Of a stretch of 5,135 nucleotides of DNA, positions 4,536-5,135 are shown piece after piece. The DNA lies in NCBI GenBank assembly GCA_003132125.1, contig PKWT01000261.1, positions 1 through 5,135 of the forward strand, given 5' to 3'. Each line of letters opens with the position of its first letter. The first letter of the stretch is position 1. The notes under the pieces are model-generated. The model searched no databases. It saw only the letters and a list, made by a program, of their open reading frames with translations, and was not told the DNA's origin. The position numbers and the translations under genes are program-made. The stretch comes from Micrococcales bacterium (lineage in GTDB: Bacteria > Actinomycetota > Actinomycetes > Actinomycetales > Dermatophilaceae).

Positions 4536-5135
4536 ATGAGCCCAGTGATCGACTGCACGACCGAGGAGGGTCTGGCGCAGGGCATCGCCGCTGCGGCCGA
4601 GGCCGTTCGCCGCGGCGAGCTGGTGGTGCTGCCCACCGACACGGTCTATGGCGTGGGCGCCGACGCGTTCTCTGCGGAGGCCGTGGCCGCGATCCTGGCG
4701 GCCAAGGGCCGGGGTCGTGAGATGCCTCCACCGGTCCTCATCCCGAACCCACGAACGGTTGACGGCCTGGCCACGCACGTCCCCGACTATGCCCGCGAGC
4801 TCATCGCCGCCTTCTGGCCCGGCCCCTTGACACTGGTGCTCTACGCGCAGGCTTCGCTGATGTGGGACCTGGGCGACACCAACGGAACTGTCGCGCTCCG
4901 GATGCCTCAGGACGACACCGCGCTCAAGCTCCTGGACGAGGTCGGTCCCATGGCCGTCACCAGTGCCAACGTCTCGGGCCAACCGCCGGCCAGGACCATC
5001 GTGGATGCGGCAGCACAGCTCGGATCGGCGGTCAGCGTCTATCTGGATGCAGGTCCATCCGCCGGCGGCCTGGCCTCAACGATCCTGGACTGCACCGACG
5101 AGGCCCCGGTCATCCTGCGGGCCGGCGCCCTGTCC
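4536..5135 (+). CDS. tsaC: L-threonylcarbamoyladenylate synthase, YrdC/Sua5 family (3' end outside window)
   Basis: This enzyme makes threonylcarbamoyl-AMP from threonine, bicarbonate and ATP, the first step of the t6A37 modification of ANN-decoding tRNAs. The 200 visible residues are an almost complete YrdC domain: PTDTVYGVGAD (33-43), the basic motif AAKGRGREMPPPVL with K57, R59 and R61 (55-68), FWPGPLTLVL (93-102), GTVALRMP (117-124), TSANVSGQPPA (142-152) and LASTILDC. The frame stays open to the window end, so a short TsaC-like form and a longer Sua5 with an extra domain cannot be told apart. I chose ATG 4536 because MSPVIDCTTEEG fits actinobacterial homologues; the site is weak (GAAAG, 6 nt gap). 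An in-frame GTG at 4494 would add 14 residues. A 232-aa open frame on the opposite strand is a shadow. Confidence 0.95.
   Translation, partial: MSPVIDCTTEEGLAQGIAAAAEAVRRGELVVLPTDTVYGVGADAFSAEAVAAILAAKGRGREMPPPVLIPNPRTVDGLATHVPDYARELIAAFWPGPLTLVLYAQASLMWDLGDTNGTVALRMPQDDTALKLLDEVGPMAVTSANVSGQPPARTIVDAAAQLGSAVSVYLDAGPSAGGLASTILDCTDEAPVILRAGALS

Noticed and set aside
4284..4982. 232-aa minus-strand frame opposite tsaC and the spacer
   Set aside because: It is antisense to a well-conserved YrdC domain; no motif was recognised.

Overview
The window is high-GC DNA with strong G/C preference at third codon positions. It carries the housekeeping block rho - rpmE - prfA - prmC - [pentapeptide-repeat gene, opposite strand] - tsaC/sua5. 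Gene order, the zinc-type L31 sequence, the Rho C-terminus and GTG/TTG starts point to an actinomycete (Actinomycetota). I cannot fix the genus from sequence alone. In actinobacteria such as Mycobacterium tuberculosis the same order rho-rpmE-prfA-hemK(prmC)-sua5-type gene is known, but with prmC directly followed by the sua5-type gene.

Layout. 1-752: 3' part of rho, entering at the Walker A motif. 753-1044: spacer with a perfect hairpin terminator, a Zur-like dyad and a foldable leader just upstream of rpmE. 1045-1278: rpmE (TTG start, C+ zinc-binding L31). 1288-1325: second terminator-like hairpin. 1389-2477: prfA (release factor 1), whose stop overlaps by one base the start of prmC (2477-3361), the methyltransferase for the GGQ glutamine of release factors. 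3362-3422: short convergent spacer with three tandem 14-bp copies, the last overlapping the end of the next gene. 3417-4106, minus strand: a 229-aa pentapeptide-repeat protein with 35 quintets in unbroken register, MfpA/Qnr-like in general architecture. 4107-4535: a 429-bp divergent spacer, unusually AT-rich in its first part, with a 24-bp-period tandem repeat inside a possible small ORF. 4536-5135: 5' 200 codons of tsaC/sua5, running off the window.

The conserved genes all serve gene expression: transcription termination (Rho), the ribosome (L31), translation termination and its modification (RF1, PrmC), and tRNA t6A synthesis (TsaC/Sua5). The minus-strand pentapeptide gene and its flanking repeats are the accessory part and the most interesting segment. 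No complete mobile element, CRISPR array, tRNA or rRNA was seen. I did not find strong evidence for a wholly new system. The best candidates for follow-up are the pentapeptide protein, the repeats at both ends of its segment and the possible leader/Zur-like site upstream of rpmE.
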